A stretch of 64,000 nt of DNA from JBGLNJ01 sp041300525 (GTDB taxonomy: Bacteria > Chloroflexota > Anaerolineae > Fen-1058). Below the pieces are notes generated by a model that saw only the letters and a program-made list of their open reading frames with translations, made no database searches and was not told where the DNA came from. Where the stretch lies: NCBI GenBank assembly GCA_041300525.1, contig JBGLNJ010000001.1, forward strand, positions 62,001 through 126,000, given 5' to 3'. The position numbers and the translations under genes were made by a program. Each line of letters begins with the position of its first letter. Position 1 is the stretch's first letter. Shown one piece after another: positions 57,048 to 64,000 of this stretch.

Positions 57048-57686
57048 CTAGACCCATCTCAACACCGCCCCGAACAGAACGAGGCTGATGATGTCCACCG
57101 CAAAGATCGTTCCGACCGTCGTTACTTTTTTCTTGACGCTGTCCATGTCGAACACCCAGAAGGACACCAAGAAGAAAGGCAAGTACCCCAACAAAAAGAT
57201 GAGCCACGGCGCGCGAACGCTCCACCACGCATACTCCCACGTGAGCGCGCCGACCGAGTTGAGCAAGACCTCCACAAAGACGCAAAACACGGAACCGGCG
57301 AGGGCAAAGAACAGCCGGTTCGGCAGCCCCAAGACCCTCACCTTCTTGTCGGCGGGCAGCATTTTGGAAAACGTGATGCCCGCGACGGCGAACATGAAGC
57401 AAATTTCAATGTTCAGCCCGATCAAGATCAGATAGGCCGTTTTGCCGGGAGCGCCCCACACAGGCGCGTATTGGGTAAAGTGAAACACCAGCCCGTTCCA
57501 AATCTCGTTGAACCAGTCCATGCCCCAATAGGCCAATCCGGCAAACACCAAATCCCATCGCTTCCGTTCAATCTCCGTAGCGTAAACGTATACGACCAGG
57601 GCAAAGAGCGGGATGACGTACCATTGAAACTGGCTGCCATCTCGCAATATCTTCAAGGCTTGCGCGGCTGATAGAGTTGGCATCAT
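57048..57686 (-). CDS. Conserved multi-pass membrane protein, unknown function
   Basis: A 212-residue protein with about six membrane segments. Trp and aromatic residues are frequent (YVIPLFALVVYVYATEIERKR, YWGMDWFNEIWNGLVFHFTQ, TWEYAWWSVRAPWLIFLLGY). Charged residues near the membrane (DWFNEIWNG) might form a site. No enzyme motif is visible. The gene stands between the methylase fragment and two anchored lipid-binding-like proteins. Family not recognised. Confidence 0.75.
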   Translation of the reverse strand: MMPTLSAAQALKILRDGSQFQWYVIPLFALVVYVYATEIERKRWDLVFAGLAYWGMDWFNEIWNGLVFHFTQYAPVWGAPGKTAYLILIGLNIEICFMFAVAGITFSKMLPADKKVRVLGLPNRLFFALAGSVFCVFVEVLLNSVGALTWEYAWWSVRAPWLIFLLGYLPFFLVSFWVFDMDSVKKKVTTVGTIFAVDIISLVLFGAVLRWV

Positions 57687-57719
57687 TAGTCTCCGTTGTC
57701 TTCTGCCTCTTGCGTCTTG

Positions 57720-58265
57720 TTACTGACCCGTAAAGTAAAATCGCAAAAACTGCTCGTCCGTCGTCACGCCGAGGAGCGTCACCCCGGCCCCGGCGGTGCG
57801 CTCTTGCAACTGCCGATTCGCCGTGGCGTTGATTTGCGTCTCCAGCCCCGGCACAAACATGTTCATCAATCCCGTCACCGGAATCGCGCCGAGCTTGACC
57901 TCAGTGATGCGGATGAGCAATCGCCCCTGCGCCACGCCGAACGTCAACCGCCCGGCGACGGTCATCCGGCTCAGCGGCCCATCCACGAGCACGTCGAACG
58001 TCGCCCGGTTGCCAGGCTCGATATTCATTCGCCCGCCCACGACAGGCCAGGGCGAAGGAAATCCCTTCGCATTTTGCGCCAGCGTCCGGCTCAGATACGC
58101 TTCGTCAATCGCCACATCCAATGTCGCGTTGGATGGAACGACTGAAAGCGCCGGCGCTGATGACGATGTGCCGCCAAGCGACAAGATCACCGCCGTCCCG
58201 GCGCAGCACAAAAACATTCCGGCCAACAGGCCGATGAGCAATCCCAGCCAGCGATTGATGTTCAT
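57720..58265 (-). CDS. Anchored DUF2993-like protein 1
   Basis: A 181-residue protein with an N-terminal membrane anchor (LGLLIGLLAGMFLCCAGTAV) and a beta-rich outer domain: ATLDVAIDEAYLSRTLAQNA, PGNRATFDVLVDGPLSRMTV, LLIRITEVKLGAIPVTGLMN. This matches the LmeA/DUF2993 type in pattern, thought to bind lipid. It overlaps the next upstream gene by 4 bp (ATGA) and shares its architecture, so the pair arose by duplication. Confidence 0.6.
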   Translation of the reverse strand: MNINRWLGLLIGLLAGMFLCCAGTAVILSLGGTSSSAPALSVVPSNATLDVAIDEAYLSRTLAQNAKGFPSPWPVVGGRMNIEPGNRATFDVLVDGPLSRMTVAGRLTFGVAQGRLLIRITEVKLGAIPVTGLMNMFVPGLETQINATANRQLQERTAGAGVTLLGVTTDEQFLRFYFTGQ

Positions 58266-58837
58266 GGGCCGGTCCACCTGGCGCGGACAAGCATCCGGCG
58301 GTCGTCCGTCGTCACGTCCATGATGTAAGCGTCGCTGCCCAGCCCGGCGGCGAGTTCCTTGTTGATCATCTGGCTGGCCTGATCGCCCATCCCCTCAAAG
58401 ACCCCTTGCAGCGCCGCCGACACGGCCTGGTTGCCGGCCACCTGCACCTCACTCACCTCCACGCGCAAGCGGCCATTCTGAGCCGCCAGCCGCATCGCCA
58501 GCGAAAACGGCGCAGACAACTTTTGGCCCAACAGCGTCCCCTCTACCCGCCCCTGGATGGCGATGACGCCGCCCGCTTGCAGCTTGACCGTCACATCTTT
58601 TAGCGCATCGCCGGGCACGGAGCGCGCGATCGTCTGCTTGATAAACGCATCTTGAACCGTGATGAGGATGTCGGGCCGCGCCGGATCGGGTTTGACGGCA
58701 GGCAAGGCGACGCTCGTGCTCGCCGTCGCCATGACGAGCACAGCCAGCGCCAGCGCCGCCAGCAGCAGCCCACAGCCGCAACCTCCGCAACCGAACCCAA
58801 TCGGCGCGCGATCCGCACTTTTATAACTCGACTGCAT
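58262..58837 (-). CDS. Anchored DUF2993-like protein 2
   Basis: A 191-residue paralogue of the preceding protein. A Gly/Cys-rich start (IGFGCGGCGCG) leads into a membrane helix, then DILITVQDAFIKQTIARSVP, VTVKLQAGGVIAIQGRVEGT, LRVEVSEVQVAGNQAVSAAL and a final DVTTDDRRMLVRARWTG. The two proteins could work as a heterodimer outside the membrane. GGAGG lies 4 bp before ATG 58837. Function is unknown. Confidence 0.6.
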   Translation of the reverse strand: MQSSYKSADRAPIGFGCGGCGCGLLLAALALAVLVMATASTSVALPAVKPDPARPDILITVQDAFIKQTIARSVPGDALKDVTVKLQAGGVIAIQGRVEGTLLGQKLSAPFSLAMRLAAQNGRLRVEVSEVQVAGNQAVSAALQGVFEGMGDQASQMINKELAAGLGSDAYIMDVTTDDRRMLVRARWTGP

Positions 58838-58849
58838 CATTCCTCCTGA

Positions 58850-58924
58850 CGTGAAACGTGGTGCGTGTTGCGTGGTGCGTATTCCGTCACGCATCCCGCA
58901 TTACGCAACACGTATCACGCATCA
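58850..58924. repeat. Short-period repeat with inverted halves
   Basis: Left half of GTGCGTGTTGCGT-type units, right half of ACGCAACACGTATCACGC-type units, forming an imperfect hairpin between the FHA gene and the DUF2993-like pair. Related to 52461-52514. Confidence 0.65.
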
Positions 58925-60097
58925 CGGCTTTGCCGTCGGGATTCCGGTCGGTACGCCCGTTGGCATACTACCACCGGCCGCCATCGTCGCCAGCATCTCG
59001 GGCGGCACTTGTTTGGGCAGGAACGGAATCAACTGCTTCTCGTCAATCACTCTCGGCGCGCCATTCAAGCTGCCATCAGGATTGAACTCTTGCGCCCAGG
59101 CGTACCCGCCGTAGCGGAACACCGAGCCGCGCACCCACTCTTGATTGGTCATGACGGCGAACCACGTCCACACCACCTGCTGACCGGGACCGAGCGCCGG
59201 TTGCTGATTGGCGCCGCTGCCGTAATCCTTCAACTCTCCGGCGCGCATATTGCCCTTGGCATCGGAAACGATAAAGTAGGGCGCGTACGGCGGGGTGATC
59301 TGCGGCAGGCTGATGTTCTGAATCGTCATGTCGCTGCTCATCCGCCGCCCATCGGCCCAACCCTCGTACCGGCCCGGACTCCACGTGACACGGAACGGCA
59401 CCGCTTGCGGCGTCTTTGCCAACGGAGACTGCGGTGTGCCGCCACCTCCTGTTGATGCGCCCGAAGTGGCAACTGGCGGTTGCGGCGTCAACGTCACAAA
59501 CGCTTCCACCAACGGTGTGCCCGTCGGGCCACTCGATGGAACGGGCGTGCTCTGCGTGGGGACCGGCGTGGGCTTGGCCGCCATCGTCGCCGCAACCGCG
59601 CTGATCGGCGTGCCCGTCGCACCTGTCACTGCCTGCGGGGTGACTCGCCCGCGCAAAAACAGGAATGCGACCACGGCGACGGCGATCAACAACACCAGCA
59701 CCACGATCCCGCCCAGGATCAACCCCAGGCCGGATTTTCCACCTCGTTCAGCCGGAGGCGGCGGCCCTGCCATTCCCTGAGCGATTGCCTTCTGCGTCGT
59801 CGCTGTGCCTTGTTGAAGCACAAACTGCGCCTCGCCGATGCGGACTATATCGCCGGGGAAAAGGGTCTGCGTGCCCGTGATGCGCGCATCGTTGACGAAC
59901 GTGCCGTTCATGCTGCCACCATCGGTAATGGACACCTGGCCCTCGGAGAAACGGATCTCGGCGTGATGACGCGAGGCCTGCTGATCGGGCAGCACGATGT
60001 CGCTGCTGGCCCCGCGCCCCAAAACGATGACAGGCTTGTCCGAACCAATCGGCCATTCTTGGCCGGAAAGCGGTCCACTTTGCGCAAGGAGTTTCAT
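58922..60097 (-). CDS. FHA-domain membrane protein
   Basis: A 391-residue protein. The N-terminal FHA domain (about 20-95) has VLGRGASSDIVLPDQQASRHHAEI and GSMNGTFVNDARI. A membrane helix (LGLILGGIVVLVLLIAVAVV) lies near 130 and a Thr/Pro stalk follows. The outer domain (about 235-370) is rich in Trp and Tyr (FRVTWSPGRYEGWADG, VWTWFAVMTNQEWVRGSVFR). FHA domains bind phosphothreonine, so this looks like a partner for the local kinases that transmits or receives a signal across the membrane. Confidence 0.85.
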   Translation of the reverse strand: MKLLAQSGPLSGQEWPIGSDKPVIVLGRGASSDIVLPDQQASRHHAEIRFSEGQVSITDGGSMNGTFVNDARITGTQTLFPGDIVRIGEAQFVLQQGTATTQKAIAQGMAGPPPPAERGGKSGLGLILGGIVVLVLLIAVAVVAFLFLRGRVTPQAVTGATGTPISAVAATMAAKPTPVPTQSTPVPSSGPTGTPLVEAFVTLTPQPPVATSGASTGGGGTPQSPLAKTPQAVPFRVTWSPGRYEGWADGRRMSSDMTIQNISLPQITPPYAPYFIVSDAKGNMRAGELKDYGSGANQQPALGPGQQVVWTWFAVMTNQEWVRGSVFRYGGYAWAQEFNPDGSLNGAPRVIDEKQLIPFLPKQVPPEMLATMAAGGSMPTGVPTGIPTAKP

Positions 60098-60136
60098 AGT
60101 CGTCCAGTCCTGTAGGTATCTTTAACAATTCAGCGG

Positions 60137-60244
60137 CGAGCGCCAGCAGCAGGCATAATATCACACTAGTCAGGGAAATGATACCCACTATGCTGGCGCT
60201 CGGCTGCCATAACCTTATTCACTCCGACAGTCTGCTAGCAGACT
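60137..60244. repeat. Inverted repeats between the FHA and RHS genes
   Basis: CGAGCGCCAGC (60137-60147) pairs with GCTGGCGCTCG (60192-60202), and AGTCTGCTAGCAGACT (60229-60244) is a perfect palindrome 12 bp after the RHS stop. They may end RHS transcription; no U-run is seen. Confidence 0.55.
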
Positions 60245-60255
60245 CTGATTTCCCA

Positions 60256-63200
60256 TCACTTGAACAGCCAGGGAACCCAATCCTGGAATCCCCGGGCAGC
60301 GTCTGCCAGGTCTTTGCGGCCCGGATAGAGATCTGCCGTATCAATGCCCGTATCTTTCTTGACCCTTTCTCTCTGATCTACCAGTGCCGCGACCGTCTTG
60401 GTGCCTTCCGCTCCAACCTCAAGCACTTGCGTGGCGACGCCAGCAAGCCGGTTCGCAGTGCCTAACCCCTTGCCAAAGGCATCCGGGACCAGCTTCTTGG
60501 CGCCGTATTGAATACCCCACTGAAGCACCTTGATCCCCTGTTTGGTTCCAAACTTGACCCAGTCCGGCCCGGCAGGCGGCTGTGTATTTGTCTTTTCCTT
60601 GGGTGGCGCATTCTCGGTGACAGAGGCCGTGTTGGAAGAACTGGTGTCGGGCGGCGACGAACTAGTTCCCGTCGGCGGATTCACCCCCGAATCGGCGCTG
60701 GTCTTGGCGGCCACCTGCGGCGTTTCACGCGGGTTTTCTTTCGGCGGCTCGGGCGGCTTGGGCTCCACTTGGGCCGGCTTGTTGGGCGGCGGAGGCTCGG
60801 CCGGCGGGGGATTGTTTTGCCCTTTGTTGAACGGCACCCACTTCCAACCCCCCAAGAAATTCCCGTGCGGCTTTTGGGTCTGCACAAACGTGCCGGTCTT
60901 GCCCGTCCAAGCCGTGCGGTCTTGGTTCCAGGTCCCCTCGCCCGGCGGGTCAATGACGTTGATGGGGTCCTGCTGCGCGTATTGATAGGGGTTCAACGAC
61001 GAGCCATCGTGAACATTGATGCCAGCCGGATCACGCGAGAGAAAGCGTCCGCTGGCGGCATCATAGAACCTTTGCCCCATGTGGTAAAACGCATCCTTGA
61101 CGTGCCGCACGCCGTACTGGCCCACAAACGTGAAACTCTGGTCGCTGCCGCCCGTGTGCCCGATCAGTTTCCCGAAAGGCGTATAGGCATAGGCGTCTGT
61201 GGTGTTGCCCGAGCCATTGGTCAAGAATAGCGTGGACCCCGTGCGGTCAAAGTGGTAAAAGAAAGGCGCGTTGCCCTGGGCGAGGTTGATGCCATACAAG
61301 AGTGTCCCACCCGGCGTCCAGACAAAGAGCTTTTGGAATTGCCCGGTGGACTCGTTCTTTTCGGCCACGATGGGCGTTTGGGCCAGGGCAAAGTTATAGT
61401 AATAGTGAGTGGTGCTGAGGCCCCGCGTCATCGTCGTTACGTTACCCAGCCCGTTATAGGCCAGCGTCGTGGTATCTACGCGGGTCAGCCGGCTGGCTCC
61501 ATCCCAGGCAAACGTATGACCGGGCGAAGCCACCAGCCGCCCGCGCGCATCGTACTGATAACCCGGCGAGTTGATTTGACCGGCGTCGTCGTAGGTCAAG
61601 CTTTCCTCTTCCGATGTGACGAGATCGGCCGGATCCAGCGGCACGGATTGGGTAATCTGGATCACCTCGCCTTCGGCATTGAGTGTATACTGCTGATCGG
61701 CCAAGACATTGTTGGCCGCGTCCTGGGTGAGCAGGCGCGTCACTCGTCCGTTGCCGTCGCGCGTAAAAGTTGTCCGGGTGCCGTTAGAGCGATTGATCTC
61801 GACGACCTCGCCATCGTCATTATAGGTCAAGGTCACCCAGTTGTGGGTCAGATTGTCTTCCACGCGGGTGACGAGGTTGCGCCGGTCGTATGTGTACGTG
61901 ACGGTGAGCTGGCCGTCGTACGTGATCGTCTCGACCCGGCCCCCATCATCGTAGGTCGCGCCAAAGCTGGCCGGGGGATTTTGCGTGTTGACCACTTGAC
62001 CTCGACCGTCATACGTGATGCTGACGGCGTTCGCCCCGACAAGGCGGCCCAACGAATCGTAGGCGAACTGGAGATCGGGGCCATTTGAATATTGCCAGCG
62101 AATCTCGTTGTCGGCGGCGTCGCGAGTGATATTCAGGCTTTCGCCGCCCGGATAGCTCGTCTGGGAAAGCAGCCCCCGGTCGTCGTAGGCATACGTCCAC
62201 CGGTTGCCCAGCGTGTCCGTATAGCTTGCCAGCCGACCCACTGGCGTGTAGCCATACGACCAGTTCTTGCCGCGCCAGTCCGTCAACTGCGTGACCAGCC
62301 CCAAACTGTTGCGGGCAAACGCCGCCGTGCCCAGCACTGGCCGGGTGAGGCTCTGCAGCAGGCCGTTGCCATCATAAGCGTATGTGGTCTGCCGTCCCAC
62401 GCGATCTCTCATGGACGACAAGCGGCCGTGGCTGTCGTAAGTGAGCGTAGAGGTGTATCCCATAGCGTCGGTGATGGCCGTCATCCAGCCGATCGAATTG
62501 TACCCGAAGGCAGTCGTCCGTCCCATGGGAGTGACGGTTGACTTTAGTGTGCGCTCGCTGTCGTACGTCCAACTCCACGACTTGCCTTCCCCATCCACCA
62601 GCACGTCCAACCAGCTTCGGGTGTCGTAATGATATTGGGTCGTGTTGGCGTTAGAATCGGTCGTCGAGACGAGCCGTCCCCGGCTGTCGTACGTGTTGGT
62701 AATGACCTTGCCCAATTGATCGGTTATCTGGGTGTTGTGGCCCAGATCGTCCGGCGTATACCGGGTCTCCTGGCCTGATGGATCTGCAACCTTGATGCGG
62801 TTTCCATTTGCGTCGTAGGTGATGGTATAGGTCTGCCCGTTTTCATCCCGAATGGACGTCACGCGGTCGTTCAGATCATAGGTATACTGGATAAAGCTTG
62901 CATCCGGCTGGACGATGCGAGCGAGCCGCTTGTATCCATCGTAAGTGTAGGTGGTGGTATAGGTGTCCGAGTCCTTGCTGGCAGCCAGCGTGCCATCCGC
63001 ATTGTAGGTGTAGGTTATCTCGCCGCCGGTGGGCAGAACGATCCGGGTGGTTTGCCCGCGCGCATTGTACTCGTAACGCCACTCTTGGCCGGCCCTGCCC
63101 GTGGCCGTCAGGACGTTGCCCCTGGCATCGTAGGTAAACTGCTCGCTGGTCCCGTCAGGATAGTCAGTGCGGGCAAGATCGTAACTGGCCTGCCCCGCTG

Positions 63201-63627
63201 CGCGCGCCGCGTAGGTATAGGTGATCGTCTTGCCCTGGCTGTTCGTCGGTGCGCCATTGCCGGGCGTCTGCGACCCAGGAGTCGCCTGGGGACTGCTCCT
63301 CAACTGCGTTGAGTGCGTTGTACTCAACGCCAACGCCGCCATCAGTGAGAGCAGCTTGACCGGGCGCGCATCATCCCGTGGGATTTCGAGTTGCATGCTG
63401 CCGCCCTGGCGCGAGACGCGCACACTCGACACTCCCAACGCCAGCGCCAGTTCCTCCGCCAATGATTGTACTCTGTTGATCTTGGTGCCCAGAGCTGGCG
63501 CAAGATGGAACTGCACGGCGCGCGGTGTGACGACGCCGCCCGTTACGCGAGCCGGCGACTTGTGCGTCGTCAGTACCATCTCGATCCGGTCCGATTGAAG
63601 CTCTAACTGTCTTCGTGTCTCGCTCAT
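60256..63627 (-). CDS. RHS/YD-repeat protein with an FtsK alpha-domain N-terminus
   Basis: A 1123-residue chimera. Residues about 10-90 (KSPARVTGGVVTPRAVQFHL, GTKINRVQSLAEELALALGV, SSVRVSRQGGSMQLEIPRDD) match the alpha domain of FtsK DNA translocases. From about 115 some 30 YD repeats (YTYDGYKRL, YDANGNRIKV and similar) form an RHS shell, ending in the core motif RFYDAASGRFLSRDPAG. After a Pro-rich linker a helical C-terminal region of about 100 residues has no recognised toxin fold. There is no signal peptide. GAGGTG precedes ATG 63627, and a consensus promoter with an SOS-like box lies upstream. Confidence 0.85.
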   Translation of the reverse strand: MSETRRQLELQSDRIEMVLTTHKSPARVTGGVVTPRAVQFHLAPALGTKINRVQSLAEELALALGVSSVRVSRQGGSMQLEIPRDDARPVKLLSLMAALALSTTHSTQLRSSPQATPGSQTPGNGAPTNSQGKTITYTYAARAAGQASYDLARTDYPDGTSEQFTYDARGNVLTATGRAGQEWRYEYNARGQTTRIVLPTGGEITYTYNADGTLAASKDSDTYTTTYTYDGYKRLARIVQPDASFIQYTYDLNDRVTSIRDENGQTYTITYDANGNRIKVADPSGQETRYTPDDLGHNTQITDQLGKVITNTYDSRGRLVSTTDSNANTTQYHYDTRSWLDVLVDGEGKSWSWTYDSERTLKSTVTPMGRTTAFGYNSIGWMTAITDAMGYTSTLTYDSHGRLSSMRDRVGRQTTYAYDGNGLLQSLTRPVLGTAAFARNSLGLVTQLTDWRGKNWSYGYTPVGRLASYTDTLGNRWTYAYDDRGLLSQTSYPGGESLNITRDAADNEIRWQYSNGPDLQFAYDSLGRLVGANAVSITYDGRGQVVNTQNPPASFGATYDDGGRVETITYDGQLTVTYTYDRRNLVTRVEDNLTHNWVTLTYNDDGEVVEINRSNGTRTTFTRDGNGRVTRLLTQDAANNVLADQQYTLNAEGEVIQITQSVPLDPADLVTSEEESLTYDDAGQINSPGYQYDARGRLVASPGHTFAWDGASRLTRVDTTTLAYNGLGNVTTMTRGLSTTHYYYNFALAQTPIVAEKNESTGQFQKLFVWTPGGTLLYGINLAQGNAPFFYHFDRTGSTLFLTNGSGNTTDAYAYTPFGKLIGHTGGSDQSFTFVGQYGVRHVKDAFYHMGQRFYDAASGRFLSRDPAGINVHDGSSLNPYQYAQQDPINVIDPPGEGTWNQDRTAWTGKTGTFVQTQKPHGNFLGGWKWVPFNKGQNNPPPAEPPPPNKPAQVEPKPPEPPKENPRETPQVAAKTSADSGVNPPTGTSSSPPDTSSSNTASVTENAPPKEKTNTQPPAGPDWVKFGTKQGIKVLQWGIQYGAKKLVPDAFGKGLGTANRLAGVATQVLEVGAEGTKTVAALVDQRERVKKDTGIDTADLYPGRKDLADAARGFQDWVPWLFK

Positions 63628-63678
63628 CACCGCACCTCGCCGCAAATCAAACTTTCAACCCGCGCGAACGTCATTACT

Positions 63679-63707
63679 ATTATACGAACATCTGTTCTAA
63701 TTGTCAA
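63679..63707 (-). promoter_or_regulatory. Perfect sigma70-type promoter with LexA-like SOS box
   Basis: On the - strand TTGACA (63702-63707), 17 bp, TATAAT (63679-63684): full consensus. In the spacer lies GAACAGATGTTC (63686-63697), which fits the Gram-positive LexA/DinR box GAAC-RNRY-GTTC. It drives the FtsK-RHS gene and would be opened by DNA damage. Confidence 0.85.
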
Positions 63708-63708
63708 G

Positions 63709-63740
63709 CAAAAGAAAAGGCATCACACAGGTGATGCCTT
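63709..63740 (-). terminator. Intrinsic terminator of rpsT
   Basis: A perfect 10-bp stem (AAGGCATCAC with GTGATGCCTT, 4-nt loop) followed on the - strand by TTTTCTTTT, 20 bp after the rpsT stop. Its U-run ends right beside the -35 box of the next promoter. Confidence 0.9.
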
Positions 63741-63759
63741 GTGCGGGATACCCTTGCCG

Positions 63760-64000
63760 CTACTTGGGCTGTTGCAGTTGGTTGAGCTGCTTCATCAAGC
63801 GTGACTTGCGCCGGGCGGCATTGTTCTTGTGGATGAGGCCCTTGCCTGCGGCACGGTCAAGCGAACTGATCGCTTGCTTGACGGTCGCCTGCGCCTCATC
63901 CCCCTGACCTTCGGCCAGGGCGACATGCGCCTTCTTGAAGGCCGTGCGAGCGCCCCCGCGGATGATGCGGTTGCGCTTTTGTTTGCGCGCCGAGCTTCGG
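63760..64000 (-). CDS. rpsT: 30S ribosomal protein S20, C-terminal part
   Basis: The last 79 residues of S20, read from the window edge: RSSARKQKRNRIIRGGARTA, then FKKAHVALAEGQGDEAQATV, ISSLDRAAGKGLIHKNNAAR and RKSRLMKQLNQL. S20 binds 16S rRNA early in small-subunit assembly. The three-helix, Lys/Arg-rich form and the HKNNAARRKSRL motif are diagnostic. The first few codons lie outside the window. A strong terminator follows. Confidence 0.95.
   Translation of the reverse strand, partial: RSSARKQKRNRIIRGGARTAFKKAHVALAEGQGDEAQATVKQAISSLDRAAGKGLIHKNNAARRKSRLMKQLNQLQQPK

Overview
The window has two parts. Positions 1 to about 21,550 are the late half of an integrated tailed phage of siphovirus type. 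Its structural genes run on the + strand: small and large terminase, portal, minor head protein, scaffold, decoration and major capsid proteins, connectors, tail completion proteins, tail tube, frameshifted tail chaperones, tape measure, and three tail-tip or adhesion proteins. A tyrosine integrase on the - strand lies at the right edge. No lysis, replication or repressor gene is visible; they would lie to the left of the window. Positions 21,550 to 64,000 are bacterial chromosome with essentially every gene on the - strand.

The sequence is GC-rich. The host part has serine/threonine kinases with Thr/Pro-rich linkers and extracellular carbohydrate-type domains, FHA proteins, an FHA-ABC transporter, an RHS protein and a Gram-positive-type SOS box. 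This suggests a member of the Chloroflexota. That is an inference from gene content and style, not from a marker phylogeny.

Phage part: a repeat with consensus GATAAC-N4-ATTACYGATACTGCG, often extended by TTGGGTACAA, occurs in nine short intergenic gaps from the terminase to the integrase promoter, in both orientations. It resembles in layout the stoperators or start-associated sequences of some actinobacteriophages. Two inverted copies bracket a - strand cassette (8764-10056) of four small genes with its own consensus promoter, a 16-bp palindromic operator and a terminator. The tail-tube gene is present as two intact tandem copies plus a decayed first copy. The tail chaperone gene carries a GGGAAAA slippery site giving a -1 frameshift product. 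The integrase lies next to a methyltransferase gene that loses its family sequence about 100 bp beyond it, so the prophage probably sits in that gene.

Host part, 21.9-36.4 kb: eight isoprenylcysteine carboxyl methyltransferase (ICMT)-like membrane proteins are mixed with FeoA-FeoB, a ZIP metal transporter, a soluble P-type-ATPase-like HAD protein, Fur with a Fur box, a double FtsX/MacB permease and a membrane-anchored methyltransferase. This looks like a metal-homeostasis island with an unusual expansion of small membrane methyltransferases.

36.4-47.2 kb: an amino-sugar operon (sugar kinase, NagA, SIS protein) lies between two related metallo-beta-lactamase 3' ends. It is followed by two apparent chimeric signalling ORFs, a hydroxyacid dehydrogenase, and a LuxC-LuxE pair with a B12-binding radical SAM enzyme but no luciferase. 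47.5-63.6 kb: two receptor-like Ser/Thr kinases, a triple-FHA ABC transporter, a solitary FHA protein and secreted or anchored proteins form a phosphosignalling island. Its upstream end is an RHS-repeat protein whose N-terminus is an FtsK alpha domain, transcribed from a consensus promoter with a GAAC-N4-GTTC box in its spacer. The window ends inside rpsT. Intergenic regions carry several families of palindromes and short-period repeats, and one 172-bp MITE-like element.
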